From assembly GCA_021292105.1 (NCBI GenBank), contig CM037870.1:48228508-48292507 (forward strand): a stretch of 64,000 bases of DNA, in the 5' to 3' direction. The notes under the pieces are model-generated. The model saw only the letters and a program-made list of their open reading frames with translations, made no database searches and was not told the origin of the DNA. Shown one piece after another: positions 1 through 12,359 of this stretch. Source of the stretch: Anadara kagoshimensis. Taxonomy: Eukaryota; Mollusca; Bivalvia; Arcoida; Arcidae. The position numbers and the translations under genes are program-made. Within the stretch, counting starts at the first letter, position 1; each line of letters opens with the position of its first letter.

Positions 1-35
1 TACTATATGTAGTCACAAGGTTTTATCATGTTACT

Positions 36-2245
36 GTTACTGTTTGGAACACTAAAACAGGCAGTAAAGTCCTCTGTTACTGTTTGGAACACTAAAAACA
101 GGCAGTAAATGTCCACTGTTACTGTTTGGAACACTTAAAGCAGGCAGTAAATGTCCTCTGTTACTGTTTGGAACACTAAAAACAGACAGTAAATGTCCTC
201 TGTTACTGTTTGGAACACTAAAAACAGGCAGTAAATGTCCTCTTTTACTGTTTGGAACACTAAAACAGGCAGTAAATGTCCTCTGTTACTGTTTGGAACA
301 CTAACAACACGCAGTAAATGTCCTCTTTTACTGTTTGGAACACTAAAACAGGCAGTAAATGTCCTCTGTTACTGTTTGGAACACTAAAAACAGGCAGTAA
401 ATGTCCTATTTTACTGTTTGGAACACTAAAACAGGCAGTAAATGTCCTCTGTTACTGTTTGGAACACTAAAACAGGCAGTAAATGTCCTCTGTTACTGTT
501 TGGAACACTAACAACACGCAGTAAATGTCCTCTTTTACTGTTTGGAACACTAAAACAGGCAGTAAATGTCCTCTTTTACTGTTTGGAACACTAAAACAGG
601 CAGTAAATGTCCTCTGTTACTCTTTGGAACACTAAAAACAGGCAGTAAATGTCCTCTTTTACTGTTTGGAACACTAAAACAGGCGGTAAATGTCCTCTGT
701 TACTGTTTGGAACACTAAAAACAGACAGAAAATGTCCTCTGTTACTGTTTGGAACACTAAAAACAGGCAGTAAATGTCCTCTTTTACTGTTTGGAACACT
801 AAAACAGGCAGTAAATGTCCTCTGTTACTGTTTGGAACACTAAAAACAGGCAGTAAATGTCCTCGGTTACTGTTTGGAACACTAAAACAGGCAGTAAATG
901 TCCTCTGTTACTGTTTGGAACACTAAAAACAGACAGTAAATGTCCTCTGTTACTGTTTGGAACACTAAAACAGGCAGTAAATGTCCTCTTTTACTGTTTG
1001 TAACACTAAAACAGGCAGTAAATGTCCTCTGTTACTGTTTGGAACACTAAAAACAGACAGTAAATGTCCTCTGTTACTGTTTGGAACACTAAAAACAGGC
1101 AGTAAATGTCCTCTTTTACTGTTTGGAACACTAAAACAGGCAGTAAATGTCCTCTGTTACTGTTTGGAACACTAACAACACGCAGTAAATGTCCTCTTTT
1201 ACTGTTTGGAACACTAAAACAGGCAGTAAATGTCCTCTGTTACTCTTTGGAACACTAAAAACAGGCGGTAAATGTCCTCTGTTACTGTTTGGAACACTAA
1301 AAACAGACAGAAAATGTCCTCTGTTACTGTTTGGAACACTAAAAACAGGCAGTAAATGTCCTCTTTTACTGTTTGGAACACTAAAACAGGCAGTAAATGT
1401 CCTCTGTTACTGTTTGGAACACTAAAAACAGGCAGTAAATGTCCTCGGTTACTGTTTGGAACACTAAAACAGGCAGTAAATGTCCTCTGTTACTGTTTGG
1501 AACACTAAAAACAGACAGTAAATGTCCTCTTTTACTGTTTGGAACACTAAAACAGGCGGTAAATGTCCTCTGTTACTGTTTGGAACACTAAAAACAGACA
1601 GTAAATGTCCTCTGTTACTGTTTGGAACACTAAAAACAGGCAGTAAATGTCCTCTTTTACTGTTTGGAACACTAAAAACAGGCAGTAAATGTCCTCTGTT
1701 ACTGTTTGGAACACTAAAAACAGGCAGTACATGTCCACTGTTACTGTTTGGAACACTTAAAGCAGGCAGTAAATGTCCTCTGTTACTGTTTGGAACACTA
1801 AAACAGGCAGTAAATGTCCTCTGTTACTGTTTGGAACACTAAAAACAGGCAGTAAATGTCCTCTGTTACTGTTTGGAACACTAAAAACAGGCAGTAAATG
1901 TCCACTGTTACTGTTTGGAACACTTAAAGCAGACAGTAAATGTCCTCTGTTACTGTTTGGAACACTAAAAACAGGCAGTAAATGTCCTCTGTTACTGTTT
2001 GGAACACTAAAAACAGGCAGTAAATGTCCTCTGTTACTGTTTGGAACACTAAAAACAGTCAGTAAATGTCCACGGTTACTGTTTGGAACACTTAAAAACA
2101 GGCAGTAAATGTCCTCTGTTACTGTTAGGAACACTAAAACAGGCAGTGAATGTCCTCTGTTACTGTTTGGAACTCAAAAAGCAGGCAGTAAATGCTCTCT
2201 GTTATTGTTTGGAACACTTAAAGCAGGTAGTAAATGTCCTCTTTT
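36..2245. repeat. 42-bp minisatellite array (about 50 units)
   Basis: A unit of 42 bp (some 41 bp) built on TTTGGAACACTAAAAACAGG and then CAGTAAATGTCCTCTGTTAC repeats head to tail. The 42-bp units keep frame as a 14-residue repeat, but scattered 41-bp units break it, so the short ORFs on both strands are by-products and I do not call a protein. Each unit holds a small dyad, CAGTAA with TTACTG about 10 nt apart. Rare variants (a GACAGAAAATG form at 721 and 1303, a CCTCGG form at 861 and 1443) recur 582 bp apart, showing a block duplication within the array. Confidence 0.95.
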
Positions 2246-2361
2246 ATGATGTCATGAAGGCCAAGTCCTAGTTAGAGACATTGGTTGATGACACTGGTAT
2301 TGTAAACATGGTTACTCTAGAAACATCGCATACCTTTCTATGTGCACTCTTTATTAACAGA
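2246..2361. other. Short spacer between arrays
   Basis: Non-repetitive AT-rich sequence between the 42-bp array and the RT-element fragment. No ORF or motif was recognised. Confidence 0.5.
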
Positions 2362-2452
2362 ATGTGCTTACCTTTCAGAAGCACCAGGCGTCACTTCCTT
2401 GTTGGAAGTTCACGTGTTTAACTTAATTGGCCATTTCCAAAGTTTTACTTTG
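2362..2452 (+). mobile_element. RT-retroelement 3' end fragment (copy 1)
   Basis: This stretch matches by eye the non-coding 3' end of the RT element at 20010-20130. Shared blocks include GTGCTTACC, the CCTCACTTCC/CGTCACTTCC segment, GTGGAAGTTCACGT-like sequence, and TTCCAAAGTTTTACTTTG. No coding part is present. It runs straight into the 39-bp array, whose unit is an expansion of the element's terminal sequence. Confidence 0.75.
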
Positions 2453-2855
2453 TTTTGCGATTGTGATTTGGACATGGACTGGCTGTGTTTGTTTTGCGAT
2501 TGTGATTTGGACATGGACTGGCTGTGTTTGTTTTGCGATTGTGATTTGGACATGGACTGGTTGTGTTTGTTTTGCGATTGTGATTTGGACATGGAATGGT
2601 TGTGTTTGTTTTGCGATTGTGATTTGGACATGGACTGGTTGTGTTTGTTTTGCGATTGTGATTTGGACATGGACTGGTTGTGTTTGTTTTGCGATTGTGA
2701 TTTGGACATGGACTGGCTGTGTTTGTTCTGCGATTTTGCTTTGGACATGGACTGATTGTGTTTGTTTTGCGATTTTGATTTGGACATGGGCTGGTTGTGT
2801 TTGTTTTGCGATTGTGATTTGGACATGGACTGGTTGTGTTTGTTTTTTATTGACG
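2453..2855. repeat. 39-bp minisatellite (about 10 units) derived from a retroelement 3' end
   Basis: The unit holds TTTTGCGATTGTGATTTGGA followed by CATGGACTGGTTGTGTTTG, 39 bp in all. It is a multiple of three, so it stays open in several frames on both strands. The unit corresponds to the last bases of the dispersed RT element (GGATTGTGATTCGGACATGG then TTAGTATGTTTG at about 20110-20137), so the array is an amplified element terminus. The ORFs here are not genes. Confidence 0.93.
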
Positions 2856-3608
2856 AGATTCTTGCAAACTCAAATGTACAATACATAGTATGGGGCAGCC
2901 ATAAAGTAACCAACAAGAGGCGCAGACTTAAGAAAACCGCTATGACACAAAAGGACAGGGAGTCCTTTATATAACAGAACAACTCGATGCTCTAGCGAAA
3001 GAATTAATACTAAACATATGGATAACAAATAACGATAAAAATGACATACGACATTAAGATTTGGATAGCATTTGGCACATGGGAGTATCTGTGATATATT
3101 TATGTTAAAGAACGTATTAGTTCACTTGGACTGCTGAAATCGACGACGTTGCCTCTACTAGTTGTGACTAAACTTCGTATGCGCTACTTGTATGATGTAT
3201 GACGACACGAACATTGTCATTGCTCTAAGTGGAACAGCAAATGTTGACGTTATCAATGTTAACTATTCTCTATTGGAATATTTCATCATTTTAAGAATTT
3301 GTAGAGACATCAATCAGGCACATACAAATGGTCAATATAAAGGCAGGGGTCAGTTTTTCGAGGTCTGATAAGTTTAATCAATTGATAAGTCAAAATTTGA
3401 ATTTTGCGTAAATATATTGTGAACATAGGGTTGAAATGTTGGAATTAATTTTCTAAAAAATATCATCAAATTAAAGCACATTGTAATAAAACTAACAATG
3501 ATGATGATTTGAGTTTTATGTTTTAAATTTCTGCTAATCATTGATTAAGCTAATCAATCTTCCAACAACAGAATCCAGGTGTGTAATAGATTGGTTGCTT
3601 GAATGGGG
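2856..3608. other. No recognisable feature
   Basis: AT-rich single-copy-looking sequence with frequent stops in all frames. I see no exon, RNA gene or repeat. Confidence 0.5.
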
Positions 3609-3928
3609 TTTTATGCCACAGTCAAGAATATTTCACTAATATCGAGACGTCACAAGCTATAGATGGATTTGCAAAATGTTAACCGTTGCAGTGCGTTTAG
3701 GGCAACGTGCAAGGAGGATTCTTTAACGTGTCACGTTCTGTCGTGACACGTGGCGTCAGTTTGTTAGGTCTCTGCCAAAGGACTCCTGACTTCTATTTCT
3801 AAATGCAGAGTGCTTGATGAAATAACAGTCACTAGCTGTTTTAGTTTTGGTCAGACTCGGCCGAAGTTCGAACCAACGGCATCCCGCATACGGAGCGAGC
3901 ACTATCAATTGAGCTATAGCAGTGGTTA
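3609..3928 (-). mobile_element. tRNA-derived SINE, near full length, antisense
   Basis: Read on the minus strand it has a tRNA-like head (A-box-like GCTATAGCTCAATTGATAG and a B box reading GGTTCGAAC), a middle with a GTGTCACG-like segment, and the tail GTGAAATATTCTTGACTG. The order and spacing match copies at 30383-30702, 34826-35145 and 37994-38312. The head is diverged, so this is an old non-functional copy. It faces the truncated copy at 4050-4234 tail to head. Confidence 0.85.
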
Positions 3929-4049
3929 GGTGCGTAACGTAGTTCTTGTCATCAACTAAAGCTTCTTTAGAACATTGGTAGTTTAATTGTGACATTTAAT
4001 GCTGATTAAATTGGTAGTGAATGTTTTTTTTGCATTAAGAAATTAAAGT

Positions 4050-4234
4050 CGCAGGGTCCATCGAAAAAGACCTTAAAATCCGATGTCCCGTGTCACGACT
4101 GCTGTGACACGTTGAAAAACTTTCCCTGTACATACCCCTGGGCCCAATGCAAAGGTCATATTGTATACCACTTCACCAATAGCTGGTGGTGTTTCGTTAT
4201 AAATGTAATATTCTTGACTGGGACATAAAACCAC
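4050..4234 (+). mobile_element. SINE fragment (3' part only)
   Basis: Contains the middle segment (GTCCCGTGTCACG) and the tail with ATATTCTTGACTGGGACATA, but no tRNA head. It is therefore a 5'-truncated copy of the SINE family in this window. Confidence 0.75.
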
Positions 4235-6134
4235 ATTCATTCCACTTTCTTATGTATATGTCAGATTCATTCACTGGGCATTTAGGTTGTATAATACAGG
4301 TTTGTAGGCATCGTATAGGAAGGCAACAAATTATCGCTTCAGTTGCAATGCTAGGGATATTATGTCGATATATTTTATCACATTTTATTAAAGCTTCAAG
4401 TGTGTGCTTCTTTCTTTTTTATTTATTTATTTATTTATTTATTTTATTTATTTTTTTTTTTTTTGCTTGCAATATTGATCAATTTACAATGATATGCTTT
4501 TTTTGCCTGCAATATTGCTCAACTAACAATGCTAGGGGCGTCATGGCGATTACTTCTCTGGTCAAATTGCCACTCATATCAATTTTAAAAAAAGCATCGT
4601 ATGACAAAGTACAGTTTTTTTTATTAAGCGTTTGAAATCCTCACGAAAATAACAAATGCGTTTTTATATTATCTCATCGTCATAATATTTATTTTTATTG
4701 CGATAAATTTTGTTTCGGTTTAAAGAAACAGGGACGCAGACATACTCGCTTGTATTATTTTAATTCATAAGAGACAAGAATGTCATAAATAACTTTCCTT
4801 TTGATAAGAAATGAAAACTTTTCGCACTGAAAGCTAAAAGTTCAATTAATAAAAATGCAAATTTATAACAAAGTAAACAGTACTCTCTGAGAGTGTATTC
4901 TTAACTCTCCGAAGCAGATGATGAATCCCCATGTATCAATGTGAAGGCCGTATCTGCATAATACACCGAAAAGTCAACGTGACCCGTCAACAAAAAATTG
5001 GTTTCAATAATTGCAAGTCTCTCGGAAATGAAGTGGAAAATAATTGTAAATGACCTGTCGACTGTGAAAAACTGACCTGTTCGTTAAACATGGCCTTTGA
5101 TCCCGTTTTCTGTGTGTAGTATTGGCCGCGTGCGAATTGGAGCAGAGTTAAAATAAGTTTAATTTTACCAGGGACATTAACGCGATGATTTATTGCTGAA
5201 AGTCATTTTCTTTTGTAAAAATCATGAGAATTTAGAAATCATTAGACACGTTTTAAAATTTCTAAATTTTATTTATTAATTATAATACTGCCCTATATCT
5301 AATAAAACCGTTTTACTTTTTGTCCCCTTTTTTCTGTCAGAATTTTGACAAGGGATTAAAACGTCATAAAAGGATGTCATTATTAATATTTTGTAAGCCG
5401 AGAAAACGGGACTCGGCGAGACAGAATCATGACACTTTAACGTGTCGCAATGCACACTGCACACGCGCAAGTGCGAACCGTACACACGAGTGCATATTTG
5501 TCAGGATTAGTTTCAAATTTATTTTCATAATTAATATCAACAATCCATAAATATCAGTATGGACTTCTGATAATATCAACATTGATATAAAATTGTATTT
5601 TGATTGTAATATATTGTAATGTAAATAAACGATCAACTTATCATTAAACTGCCAACATTTCCAATTATTTAATGCCAACTAGAACCTTTACCAAATAGAG
5701 ATCCCGGTATTAACCAGTCTCAGATTCCGTAAATTAAATTAGAACGGTCAAAATTGCACGCCTCGTATCACGCATCACGTCGATGATCTCATGAATGTGA
5801 CAGTCAATTTAAAAATATGAAATTTTAACATACTTCAATATATTTAATTTTATTGTTAAATTACATTTTAAAAAATGAAAACATGATAGCTAGTTTTCAC
5901 TTTTTAACATGTTTCATTCTATTATAAATTTGTAAATGTTGCTTTTTAAAAAATAAAAAAGTTGTAAGATGATGACATTTTTCAGTTTAATAAGAGCAAA
6001 AAAAGCGAACGTAACGAAGTTTTATCTGATGCCATTAATTTGCAATGTAATTAGATGACAATGGGGTTTCTTTTCTAATTAGTCAGGTTTTGACGCGGGT
6101 TTTCGTTTTTATTTTTACAACAAGATGTAGTATT
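4235..6134. other. AT-rich spacer with a TTTA microsatellite
   Basis: An (ATTT)n/T-run lies at about 4421-4464. The rest is AT-rich with no convincing ORF, splice signals or repeat; short ORFs at 5276-5678 overlap on both strands and show no known motif. Confidence 0.5.
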
Positions 6135-6850
6135 TTTAACATTTTTACATAGTTCATAGTTCATAGTTCATATAGTTTATTTACGTGTCACATGTTATAA
6201 AACATAATATACATATTAAAATATTACATAAAATAATAACATCCAGCCTTAAAAGACTTATGAGACACGAGTTAGAAGTTATTTACATATAACATAGTAA
6301 AACAAAAATTATAAATAAGGTATTTTGGTTATAAGTTAGTAATACGCTTTCGTCTATTATACATATCACATAAAGTTTTGGCTAAAAGTGTTTGAACATC
6401 ACCAGTACACATTATAATTAAAAACTTTTCATCATCGTTTAAAAAACTAAAAAAGGGATTTAACTGTTGCATAAAATTAAAAATATCATGTCTTATATCA
6501 GAATAAAAGTCACACTCCATTAAAAAATGTTGTTCTGATTCGACTTTGTTACTATCACAGAATTTACATAGTCTATCACATAAAGCTATTTTTGGCCTGG
6601 CGTATCGTCCAAGTTCAATCGCAAGGGGCAGACAACCACATCTAAAATTTGCGAGAATTTTTCGCCTGTCTCTATATTTAACATTTTTAACATATTCACT
6701 TGTATTTAGTACTGTTTTAAAAGTTCTATATGTTCTTAGCTTATTACCATTATCATTACCATTATCATTAAAAAGTTCTTTATACCATAAAATATTATCA
6801 ACTTCATATAATTTTTCATTTTTTACATAGATATAGTAATGAAGAATTGT
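6135..6850 (-). mobile_element. LINE (non-LTR retrotransposon) 3' fragment
   Basis: The minus strand is open without a stop from about 6850 to the stop codon at 6329-6331. It encodes the C-terminal tail typical of CR1/L2/RTE-like LINE polyproteins: a W-Y-K-E-L segment, K-L-R-T-Y-R, an R-R-K-I-L-A-N-F-R-C-G basic stretch, and a CX2C...HX4C zinc-knuckle (C-K-F-C ... H-F-L-M-E-C). The fragment is 5'-truncated: the RT and endonuclease domains are absent. On the 3' side, about 150-200 bp of untranslated sequence with an AATAAA-like motif ends in copies of a TGAACTA-type microsatellite (6150-6175), a common LINE 3' terminus. The frame is intact, so the insertion may be fairly young. The clade cannot be fixed from this piece. 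Confidence 0.8.
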
Positions 6851-6859
6851 TCTAAAAAG

Positions 6860-7149
6860 CTATTCTCGAAGCTAGACATTAAATCGGAAATGGACGCAAA
6901 CTACGTTCAAAATCCACAACACCTTTTCCCGAAAAATCGCTTCGACCAATATAGGCACGGTTGTTATTATTAAAACATAATGTATTTGAAATGTATTTCT
7001 GAAAAAAAAAACAAAATCCGATTTATGGTCTGTGTTGGGTTATTATTTGTCATATTGCAATTTAAAAAAAATTAAATGTACTATTAAAAATTATATTTCA
7101 CGCAGCAACTTCATAAAATATGTCATGCAAAAAATATTTAAAAAAAAAA

Positions 7150-7180
<31 letters not shown>

Positions 7181-7967
7181 CAACCCTATATTTTATGTAG
7201 AAAATTTAAAACTTTATAACATGATTTTGTCTAAGATCGATATTGCTATAAGTTGAAGTTTATATTATTATTACATGTATTATAATCTTTATTGACCAAA
7301 ACTACCTATATAATCACGATAAACCAGGTAACTAAGGATACCAATTGTAAACTGTCCAGGACAAGATTATAATGAACATGTATGTGACCATTCAAGGTGG
7401 ACATGGTACGGGCGGGGTGTTAACAAATGTTGAGCAATTTGTTGCATAATGCAAAACTAATCTACTGTTATCTCCTAGTTACGGGGTTGATTGACCTCTT
7501 GGTGCTATACTTAAGAACAAATGTAAACGTAATGACACACGGGTATATGTTTAATTAAGATCTCTGACCTCGTCTGGGGTAGAGGTCAAGCTTCAGACAA
7601 ATCCATTGTCCGACATGGAAATATTACACAATGTTGTTTGTATGGGATTATTATGTACATAAAGTACTTATGAAATATAGATATAATTTATCGACCATTT
7701 CTGTCAACTTTCGTGGGAACTAAATTGTTTTCATTGACTGAATTCGAAATTTATTCCGGCGATAGATTTATATTTGTTTTAATTTCTGATATATTTTTTT
7801 TTAATTTTAAATTTGGATTGCTGATTAAATTGTCTTAAGATACAAAAACTATTCGTATAGTTTACCTATTTGATAATTTCAATTAGTCATGAAAAGTCGG
7901 TAAACACATTCATTTTAAATAAATAAATAAATACTAGTCAGAAATAAATAAATAAAAGGGATATAAA
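6860..7967. other. AT-rich spacer with A/CAAAA run
   Basis: A-run at about 7138-7155 followed by (CAAAA)n to 7182. No gene or dispersed repeat is recognised in the rest. Confidence 0.5.
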
Positions 7968-8019
7968 TGGCATGTGCTGTTTTTGAATTTCTATTAGCAT
8001 TCAAAAACAGTACATGACA
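7968..8019. mobile_element. Short hairpin element, TSD TAAA
   Basis: The 52-bp element starts TGGCATGTGCTGTTTTTG and ends CAAAAACAGTACATGACA. The arms pair over about 18 bp with one mismatch around a 10-nt loop. Perfect 4-bp direct repeats TAAA flank it at 7964-7967 and 8020-8023, supporting insertion as a unit. Confidence 0.85.
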
Positions 8020-8333
8020 TAAAAGTTCTAGACATTTCGCGACTAGTTTACGTTCAAGTAATGCATGTACAATGCATGTTATGCAACGTGAAGTTTATTT
8101 CGTAAACGGCATTTAACAATGTCATCCTGACACCTAAACAACATACGGAAAATCAATAATGTCCGATTGCCTCCCGGAATACTCCTACCAGATGGAAAAT
8201 CCATCTAGAAGTGGTCAAATTGACCTCTACAGTCCATCCTTATCAACAGCAGCATGTAAGATAATAAATTACCAGAAACAGAATCCTTGTTAATAAATAC
8301 CATTTTACAAGAAAATCACGTACTCTGACTCTT

Positions 8334-8335
<2 letters not shown>

Positions 8336-8385
<50 letters not shown>

Positions 8386-8416
8386 ATGATCTCGAGAGAG
8401 AGAAAGAGAGAGAGAG
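8336..8416. repeat. (GA)n microsatellite
   Basis: GA dinucleotide runs at 8336-8380 and 8393-8416, interrupted by a short unique segment. Confidence 0.97.
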
Positions 8417-8476
8417 AAATTAGAATGTCATTTGTGTCAAATCGTAACCAGCTGTAAGTAATGTGTATTTCAACCT

Positions 8477-8590
8477 TGTCATATGATTTTTTTTAATTTT
8501 CTGAATGAAATAGTAATTCTACTGCTGGTTGTCATCTTTTAAATTGTTGAATATTTCATTCAGAAAATTCAAAAAATTATAATTATGAGA
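8477..8590. mobile_element. Short hairpin element, AATTTTCTGAATG subgroup
   Basis: Starts TGTCATATGATTTT and ends near AATTATGAGA. A perfect 17-bp inverted repeat, AATTTTCTGAATGAAAT, lies at 8495-8511 and 8553-8569. The same inner arm is found in the element at 59445-59548. The outer right end has mutated, and the flanks ACCT/CCGT give no clean duplication. Confidence 0.65.
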
Positions 8591-8594
8591 CCGT

Positions 8595-9195
8595 TACTGT
8601 GACAGGTAAGTTGAGGTAACATATAGGATTTTAGTATACTCTTATGTCTTGTTTTATAAAATGGTATTTACATACATGTATATAAAAATGTATACTGAAA
8701 CAATTTTTCTTCAATCTATATGCCACGCAACACAAGAAACGGACCTTAAAAGTTTAAATTTATGACATAAAACAACAAGAACTACTCATCCTCGGATCGT
8801 AATTATCTCTCTGAAATTTATTATTATTTCATTAATGGTGTTTTTATACATCACAATCAAATCAAAACAAAACATTGAAAGTCATCTACGTACCTCAAAG
8901 TAAACTATAAGATGCCTTCAACAATTTGATTCTGGTTTGATGGACCAGAACCCTAATAGGCCAAACTCTTGCTTAATTGAGAAATTCTGAAATTGTTCAA
9001 TGTACTTAGGCCTAAGTGAAATTAAACAACCAGTTGTACATTTGTACATTGCTTTGAAAGATAGTCTACTTGTAAGAGAAAAATAGAAACAAAGTGCTTA
9101 TATCAAAAACAAAAAATGGTTTACAAATATTGAAGCGTAGTTTCGCGAGAACTCTCGCGAATTCATAATTCACGCGAATATTCCAAGAATTGCAA
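8595..9195. other. No recognisable feature
   Basis: AT-rich sequence with no supported gene, RNA or repeat. Confidence 0.45.
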
Positions 9196-9199
9196 AAAA

Positions 9200-9252
9200 T
9201 TAAAAAAAAATAATCATAAAATACATGTACATTAAAAAAATGGTATATGACA
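9200..9252. mobile_element. Hairpin element, degraded left arm
   Basis: The loop motif AATCATAAAATACAT and the right arm AAAAAAATGGTATATGACA are clear. The left arm is reduced to TTAAAAAAAAA without the TGTCATATACC end, and no target duplication is visible. Confidence 0.65.
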
Positions 9253-9439
9253 ATAATACCATTTAAAAAAATGTATATTTTGATTAAATTTAAAAAAGGT
9301 ATACGACATTTCTAAAGTTCGAATTCCGCGCAGGTAGACTAGGCACATTTTCAGAAAAGGCGTCGTTTTAAAGAGGAAGAGGCATTTTTTAGTAAAAGCA
9401 AACCATATATCATTCTTACCTAATTTGGGTGTGTTGAGT

Positions 9440-9522
9440 CCGAAAATGGCGGATACCAAGCTGAAAAATTGCTCTAAGTAGGTCAAAATTTAAATACAAA
9501 ATGGCCGCCAAAATCAAAATGC
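9440..9522 (-). repeat. Single diverged copy of the ~172-bp repeat, antisense
   Basis: AAAATGGCGGATACCAAGCT and AAAATGGCCGCCAAAATC are the reverse complement of the two conserved blocks of the tandem repeat at 12360-13345. Confidence 0.55.
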
Positions 9523-9644
9523 ATTTTTGCATGAAAGTTGATATAGAAGTTGATTTGGTAGCAACAAATAACTATTAATCAAAGATTGTAATAATTCAAG
9601 GCTTACTTGTGTGTTAATAAACAGAAAATTTAAACAAAATACCT

Positions 9645-10105
9645 ATGGGCCTTATTGCTCACCTGAAAACATTTAAAAGATACTGAAATTTTAAGGGCAA
9701 CAACACCTTCGTTGATTATCACACACAAAATTTGCTACGAAGTTAGATATTGGCATGTTGATTATTTTGCAACTTGGTGTTGTTATCTATTTATAATACT
9801 CTTTAAAAAATATGGCCAAAAACACAAATTCGCAAAAAATTATACTCCAGGGGTAACAACTCCTCTTTGGATCATCGTATTCTTGCAAACATTGCTACTT
9901 AGTTTGTCATGTTCATTATTTTTTAATGTCTTCTTTATATAACACTAATAGTTTTTTAGTAAATAGCCACAAAACCAGCAAAATTTGCGAAAAAATCAAG
10001 TATTTTTTAGGGGCAATAACTCTGTAAAAAGGGTTTGATATTTATGAAATCAAACGATCTGGCATGCCGGTCAGCCTTCGTCTCAGGTGGCCTGGCGACA
10101 AAGGT
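9645..10105 (+). repeat. Dispersed repeat with GCTCACCTG ends
   Basis: Begins GGGCCTTATTGCTCACCTG and ends near CTCAGGTGGCC, giving short inverted ends. Inside, a motif like AGGGGCAATAACTC recurs three times (about 9693, 9850, 10010). Repeats with these signatures are common in bivalve genomes; their class is not known to me. Related pieces lie at 30185-30245, 30900-31260 and 33905-34750. Confidence 0.5.
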
Positions 10106-12355
10106 CATTATGACAAAATGTATATATTTCACTCATGAACGAAGTTCAAATGTTTAATTTAAGCCAGTTTTAAAGGTTTTCGCTTTTGGTTTTGGATTGT
10201 AATTTAAACATAGGACTGTATGTTTCTGTTTAATTCAATGCATTAAGTATGACACATAACATGCTGAAACACTGATATATGTATTCTAGAGTGTGAATAT
10301 AATGGCTTACAAAATTGAAGCCTGTGTTTGCACCAAATGCTTAAGAAATTTTCTTTTTTGCATTGGAAGAGCAAAGTTAATGTAACTACACTAGCCTTCC
10401 AAACCTATTAAGGGGTGCTTAGTCATCAACGAGCAGCTCTATGCTGACTATTTGCTAAAAGGTGAACTTGCACTACAAAATATTGATGTAAAGTTTGATT
10501 TTCAACTATAGCAAAAGTAATAGTACATTTTATTTTATTAAAACTGGTAAGTAGTAAGAGGGCTGAATGATATACCGTGAGTCTTCTGTTTAAGGAGATT
10601 GGAGTCGATGTCCCTTTTCAACCCTTCTATCCCCTAACTATTTAAATCCGTGTATCCGAAGACCAGTGTAATTTTGTTAGTTAATATCAACAAGGTATTA
10701 CTCTAAAATAAATAGGACTATTGACTTGGCAAATGTAAAAAATGGTGAAAGAGCAGGATCCAATATTTGCACAAGAACGGTTAGGCACCCAAGGCTATCC
10801 ATACTGATATGAATGGATTATGAACAGGACAAGCAGAACAGTAATGATGGACCCAGTCATAGAAGGTATGCCACAGCTGCAACCCCAGAAATGGTCAATA
10901 GATCTTTGTTTTCATTCCATTCATGGTAGCCGAAATCACCATTGGTTGCTCATTTTTGAGAAACCATTTTCTTTCAAAAAGCAAAAAAAATTGTTTTTGC
11001 AAATCTGTAAAAACAAAAATACTCTAGACATATCCACAAATTATGAAAGTTTGGCCACTAATAATTTTAAAATTGTGGAAACATAGATAAAAACCATGGT
11101 ATTGTTATGACTGACAGTTGAGTTACAGAAAATATAAGGGCAGTGAGTTGACATTTCACAGAGAACAATACTTTCTATTCTGACATCTTGCAATAAAAAA
11201 GCTTTGGGTCTGTTGCGCTTCTGACAATTAATCAGAAGCACACAAGATGCACTTTGTCGCGTGTTAATCTAAACATGTTAGTGATATCCTGCTAGCTCCC
11301 ATAAGAGCTTTGTTTCTATGGTACATATTACATCCTTGAGCCCAAATAACAGTCTAAACAATGGAATCACCTAGTTCATCTCCGCCAAAGAAGGCCCAGA
11401 AAGACTGTTCCATCACCACAGTTAACTTAGCTACTGATGGTACATGTAGATTATTTCCAAAAGGGACAAAAAATAAATGGCACATAATTTGTATTACTTT
11501 TCAGGCTGTTACGGAAAAATATCTAACTCAAGTGTTGTGGAAAACTCAGTAAAGGTGTCTTACTCCACTGACACAATTCTACCATTGCCTTGACTGCAAT
11601 TTATGATTGTGGCTTTTATATTGAGTGGCCAGCTTTTTGCTTAAGCTTGCACACCAGTCTTGCTGTTTACATTACCCAGTTTTATAGTGATATTATGATG
11701 TTATATATTCATTGGAGGACTTTCTGAATTTTCAAGAAAATGAATTATTTAAAAGTTGCATTGAGCTCCTTAAACATCGCTGGCAAAACTGTATAGAAGT
11801 TGTAAAATAATGCAATATTACCGTCATAATTCAAACCACTACATATTATGAGGTTCACAAGGTATCAATCTATATATGTTTTTTTAAATAATGGTTGTGA
11901 TTCTACCTATTAAAGCAATATCATTCTTAAAAGTTTAACGCACGACGACACGCATAGTAATTTGGTATTTTGACATTGACAACCACTGGTTCTACATCCT
12001 ATTTTGCAAAAACATGTGGCAAATTCTGTATAAAAAAGTGTTCTGGGATATGCTCTTTTGCATTTCAAACACAAGTTTCGATTTTGACTGGTAATTCCAC
12101 ACCATGAGCAGTATTTCCGTATGGTTATGAACTCAATTTATTAGTCTTGTAGATTTATCAGTGTACAATGCAAAAGGCACACATAATGAACAAACACTTA
12201 ACTATAGCCACCACTTTTTTTTTAGAAATTGTTTTAAATTTGGTTTAAACATTTATACTTCAGTTTATTAGCTTTTTTATTTTAATGTAACAACCCCAAG
12301 ACTGCAAGTCATTCTGAAATGTCACAAAGTACCATCTTTTGCTAACACATGGAAC
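10106..12355. other. Large gene-less AT-rich interval
   Basis: Short ORFs of 60-90 codons are present, but none has a recognisable domain, codon pattern or splice context. No dispersed repeat was identified by eye. Confidence 0.45.
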
Positions 12356-12359
12356 TTAA

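Noticed and set aside
36..2271. Several 60-140-codon ORFs in the first array as a repetitive secreted protein family
   Set aside because: 41-bp units break the frame repeatedly and both strands are equally open, which fits a minisatellite.
2342..2982. 137-190-codon frames rich in Cys/Asp or Ser/Gln/Lys
   Set aside because: These come from the 39-bp repeat, which derives from a non-coding retroelement end.
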